Shown here piece after piece: positions 61,739 through 64,000 of a DNA stretch of 64,000 nt. This DNA comes from AP-15 sp963737145 (GTDB lineage Bacteria; Pseudomonadota; Alphaproteobacteria; ATCC43930; CGMCC-115725), in assembly GCA_963737145.1 (NCBI GenBank), contig CAVTRO010000007.1:682001-746000 (forward strand), given 5' to 3'. The position numbers and the translations under genes were made by a program. Every line of letters begins with the position of its first letter. Within the stretch, counting starts at the first letter, position 1. The notes beneath the pieces are model-generated. The model was not told the origin of the DNA. It ran no database searches and saw nothing but the letters and a program-made list of their open reading frames with translations.

Positions 61739-62165
61739 CCGGCTGTTCGGAACTCACCCGTCGCGAAGCGGTAAAGACCGGCGTCTCGGTGCAGATGCAA
61801 TTCGCGGAGGGCTTGCCGCTCATTAGCGGCAATCGGGTCCAGCTGCAACAGGTGCTTCTCAACTGATCATCAACGCGGTCGAGGCCATGGGCGGCGTCAG
61901 CGACGGGCCGCGCGAGTTGCTGATCAGCACCGGGCAAGTCGAGTTGGGCGGCGTGTCGTCGCGGTGCGGGATTCGGGCCCGGGATTTGCGCCAGCGACTC
62001 TTGAGCACCTCTTCGAGGCCTTCTATACTACCAAGACCACCGGCTTGGGGATGGGCCTATCGATCTGCCGCTCGATCATCGAAGCCGCATGGGGGACGAT
62101 TGTGGGCGGAGGCGAACGAGCCCCAGGGTACAATCTTTCAGTTCTTGACGCCGACGCAGCCGTAG
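61739..62165 (+). pseudogene. Sensor histidine kinase catalytic-domain fragment, several frameshifts
   Basis: Successive frames read ELTRREAVKTGVSVQMQFAE, GNRVQLQQVLLN, IINAVEAMGGVSDGPREL, RDSGPGFAPATLEHLFEAFY, TTKTTGLGMGLSICRSIIEA and GGRLWAEANEPQGTIFQFLT. These are N, G1, F and G2 boxes of the HATPase domain. At least three indels separate them, and the dimerisation domain is absent. Confidence 0.8.
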
Positions 62166-62189
62166 CTTCATGACTTATGGCAGTGCGTA

Positions 62190-62460
62190 ATTGGGGTCCG
62201 ATCTGAGTCAGGATCAGGTGGTCGAAACCGGCGTCGATATACTCGCGGATCGCCTTCAGGTGAGCCTCCGGGGAGGGCCGAGGCTGACCTCCTCGGCAAC
62301 GTCATCGGCGGTGATATGGCTGCTCGCGGCGGCGAAAGTGTCCGTATCCGGCAGCTCCGGCATTACCGGGCCGCCGGCCAGCGCCCGCGATGGTAGCGAT
62401 CCGCGATCTCGCGCGCCTTGTCCTCGCTCGGCGCGTAGCACATCGGCACCTCGGCGAATT
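62190..62460 (-). pseudogene. F420-dependent LLM-class oxidoreductase C-terminal fragment
   Basis: Minus-strand frames read QFAEVPMCYAPSEDKAREIA, DRY, then PVMPELPDTDTFAAASSHIT, ADDVAEEVSLGP, and after a shift KAIREYIDAGFDHLILTQIG P. These match the end of the G6PDH-like group of luciferase-like monooxygenase family proteins. Two or more indels; its upstream side is cut exactly where the 1,215-bp duplication begins. Confidence 0.65.
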
Positions 62461-63675
62461 GCAGCTGACGTTTGGGAAGAGGCGACACAATCATGCGTGT
62501 CCCACAAGATCGCCATGTCTTGCTATGCCTCGCGGTCGCCGCCCTGGTGGGTGCTTTGGCCGCGGCCGGCGGTCATCGCGCTTCGGCAGAGCCGCTCGCC
62601 GTGCAGGGTCACTTTGCTGGTTTGATCGACATTGGCCGTCGGCGCATCTACTTGGATTGCCGCGGTACGGGCAGCCCTACGGTCGTGCTCGAAGCCGGCT
62701 ACCGAAGTTCCGCCAGGCTCTGGAGCGAGGACCTCCGTCAGGGAGAGGCGCCACGGACGGCGGTTCTCGCGGGCGTGGCCGGTTTCACACGAGTTTGCGC
62801 CTATGATCGACCGGGGACCGTAGCCCCCCTCAAAGACGACGTCCGCCCAAGCCGCAGCGACCCTGTCCCCCAGCCGCGGACCGCCCCCGACGCGGTTGTC
62901 GACCTCCACACACTGCTGCGCGCGGCCGGCGTCCCGGGCCCCTACGTCCTCGCCGGCCACTCGCTGGGCGGTTTGTTCGTGCGGCTTTACGCCAGCACGT
63001 ACCCTGGTGACGTTGTCGGGCTCATCCTCGTCGACCCCTATTCCGAAAGGCTGGAGACACTGTTGACACCCGAGCGGTGGGCGGCCCTGGTGCGGTTAAA
63101 CGTTCGGTCAGGCAGTGACACAGTGGAGCCTATCCCGAGCTACGGCGATCTCGAGACGATCGGATACGGCAAAGATAACGTCGTGATGCGCAAAGCGGCT
63201 GTGACCACGCCGCTTCGTGCGATGCCTCTGGCAGTCCTTGCCCACGCGCGGCCGTTCGAGCTGCCCAGGGAGGCGGAGGGTTTCTCGTCCGATGCACTTG
63301 AATCAGTCCTGCGTGCAGCTAACGAGGACCTGGCGACGCTCGTCCCGAAGGCGCGCTTCTTCGTCGCCAAAGACAGCGGCCATGACATCCACCAAGATCA
63401 ACCAGAGCTGGTGACCGAAGCGATCCGGCAGGTTGTCACGGGCGTTCGATACCCAGCTACCTGGTATGATCTGGCATCTTGCTGTGCGAAATAATATGGC
63501 ATCGGGGCGGCTCGAGGCCCCGCTGCGCGACCGGCGCGCCCTTTGTAACTCGCTCACCTCCGATCATACTGTTCGTTTCCGCCGCAGACACCTGGCGCGC
63601 TCGTCACTTGCGCTTGGCACCGCAGGCTTCGAGCTTCGCGGGAGCCGTCGTGATTCTGGCCGTCTAGCTCTGGTG
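62461..63675. repeat. 1,215-bp direct duplication, copy 2
   Basis: See copy 1 at 9944–11158. This copy's left edge falls directly against the oxidoreductase fragment, which suggests that this copy was inserted into, or recombined with, that gene. Confidence 0.95.
62472..63494 (+). CDS. Secreted alpha/beta hydrolase (copy 2)
   Basis: The 340-residue product (333 from ATG 62493) has the same signal peptide, GHSLGG elbow and late His as the gene at 9955. The coding regions differ by about 26 bases, including silent and conservative changes such as Q to R and K to N; neither copy has a frameshift. Two intact copies of one gene in so decayed a region suggest recent duplication or selection on the gene. 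Confidence 0.85.
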   Translation: MGRGDTIMRVPQDRHVLLCLAVAALVGALAAAGGHRASAEPLAVQGHFAGLIDIGRRRIYLDCRGTGSPTVVLEAGYRSSARLWSEDLRQGEAPRTAVLAGVAGFTRVCAYDRPGTVAPLKDDVRPSRSDPVPQPRTAPDAVVDLHTLLRAAGVPGPYVLAGHSLGGLFVRLYASTYPGDVVGLILVDPYSERLETLLTPERWAALVRLNVRSGSDTVEPIPSYGDLETIGYGKDNVVMRKAAVTTPLRAMPLAVLAHARPFELPREAEGFSSDALESVLRAANEDLATLVPKARFFVAKDSGHDIHQDQPELVTEAIRQVVTGVRYPATWYDLASCCAK

Positions 63676-64000
63676 GGCGGTCGACATCGGCGCCGGTATC
63701 GCCGCGAACGATCTCCAACAGCCGATTGTCGAAATGTCGTGCTTGGTCTCTTCGAGGGTGCTTCGATCTAGCTGCAAATCACGGTCGCCCGTCCTGGTTG
63801 GTGGGACACTGAAACGCGCGAGAAACGGCAGAAGAAAAGCAGTCCCACCTCATTGCTATCACATTGATTTTCGCAGGAGTGCGAGCTCCCTTGGGACGCC
63901 AATTGGTGAAGGGGTTTACGCCACTCGGCCGCTGGCCTGTGGCCCGGAGGCGGACTTCCGGTTGCGATCGTTGTGCCGCGGCTGGAGGGTGAGGGGGGTC
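63676..64000. other. Right end of the window
   Basis: About 325 bp past the duplication. Short frames only; no motif is recognised. Confidence 0.3.

Overview
The window is high-GC DNA that looks like the accessory, decaying part of an alphaproteobacterial chromosome, most likely Hyphomicrobiales (Bradyrhizobium/Rhodopseudomonas-like). The basis is family recognition: the DUF3489–DUF2924–serine recombinase cassette, DUF6481, KirBac and TMEM175 channels, the IS repertoire, and rhizobial-type intergenic palindromes. No rRNA, tRNA or CRISPR array was found. Taxonomy is inference; no search was run.

Layout. 0.2–5.1 kb: an intact Tat-exported amidohydrolase, a hydrolase remnant, a repeat-rich gap, and a secreted beta-propeller dehydrogenase-like protein on the minus strand with a clear terminator. 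5.5–9.7 kb: broken genes and IS pieces (transposase, mandelate-racemase-like, Rho/YyaL chimera, intact cupin, PEP-mutase-like gene cut by IS256, fumarylacetoacetate-hydrolase gene fused to IS66). 9.9–11.2 kb: a secreted alpha/beta hydrolase inside a 1,215-bp block repeated at 62.5–63.7 kb. 12–16 kb: a quinone-oxidoreductase-like enzyme, fragments, and a TMEM175 channel. 16.6–20.3 kb: a large HNH–helical-repeat gene broken by two frameshifts and an intact IS630. 20.3–24.6 kb: PTP-like phosphatase, DUF6481, small membrane and secreted proteins, and decayed HNH-like genes. 25–30 kb: PEP mutase/phosphonopyruvate hydrolase, chimeric IS remnant, GST, paired pentapeptide-repeat proteins. 30.3–36.7 kb: an MFS transporter, MlaC/HpnM-like protein and Rieske–FAD reductase between two inverted 366–368-bp repeats. 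37–41.6 kb: flavin disulfide reductase, then an SDR::amidohydrolase chimera split by an intact IS3. 42–46.3 kb: a beta-helix gene with an unknown partner, relics of a quinoprotein dehydrogenase/cytochrome c pair, and a restriction-enzyme relic. 46.6–49.4 kb: the intact serine recombinase cassette. 50–64 kb: broken aldo-keto reductase, exonuclease III and SRAP genes; intact KirBac channel, Ca2+/H+ antiporter, CBS-domain protein and CVNH-domain protein; then kinase and oxidoreductase relics and the second hydrolase copy.

The most distinctive non-coding signal is a dispersed repeat of about 40–85 bp, with 24 copies recorded here in both orientations, whose centre has the geometry of a tRNA T-arm. 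Copies sit between genes, often at joints between unrelated gene fragments and sometimes as inverted pairs. Many genes carry single-base frameshifts, but long intact frames lie among them, so real decay is more likely than uniform sequencing error. Little here forms a working pathway: the intact genes are mostly stand-alone enzymes, transporters and envelope proteins.
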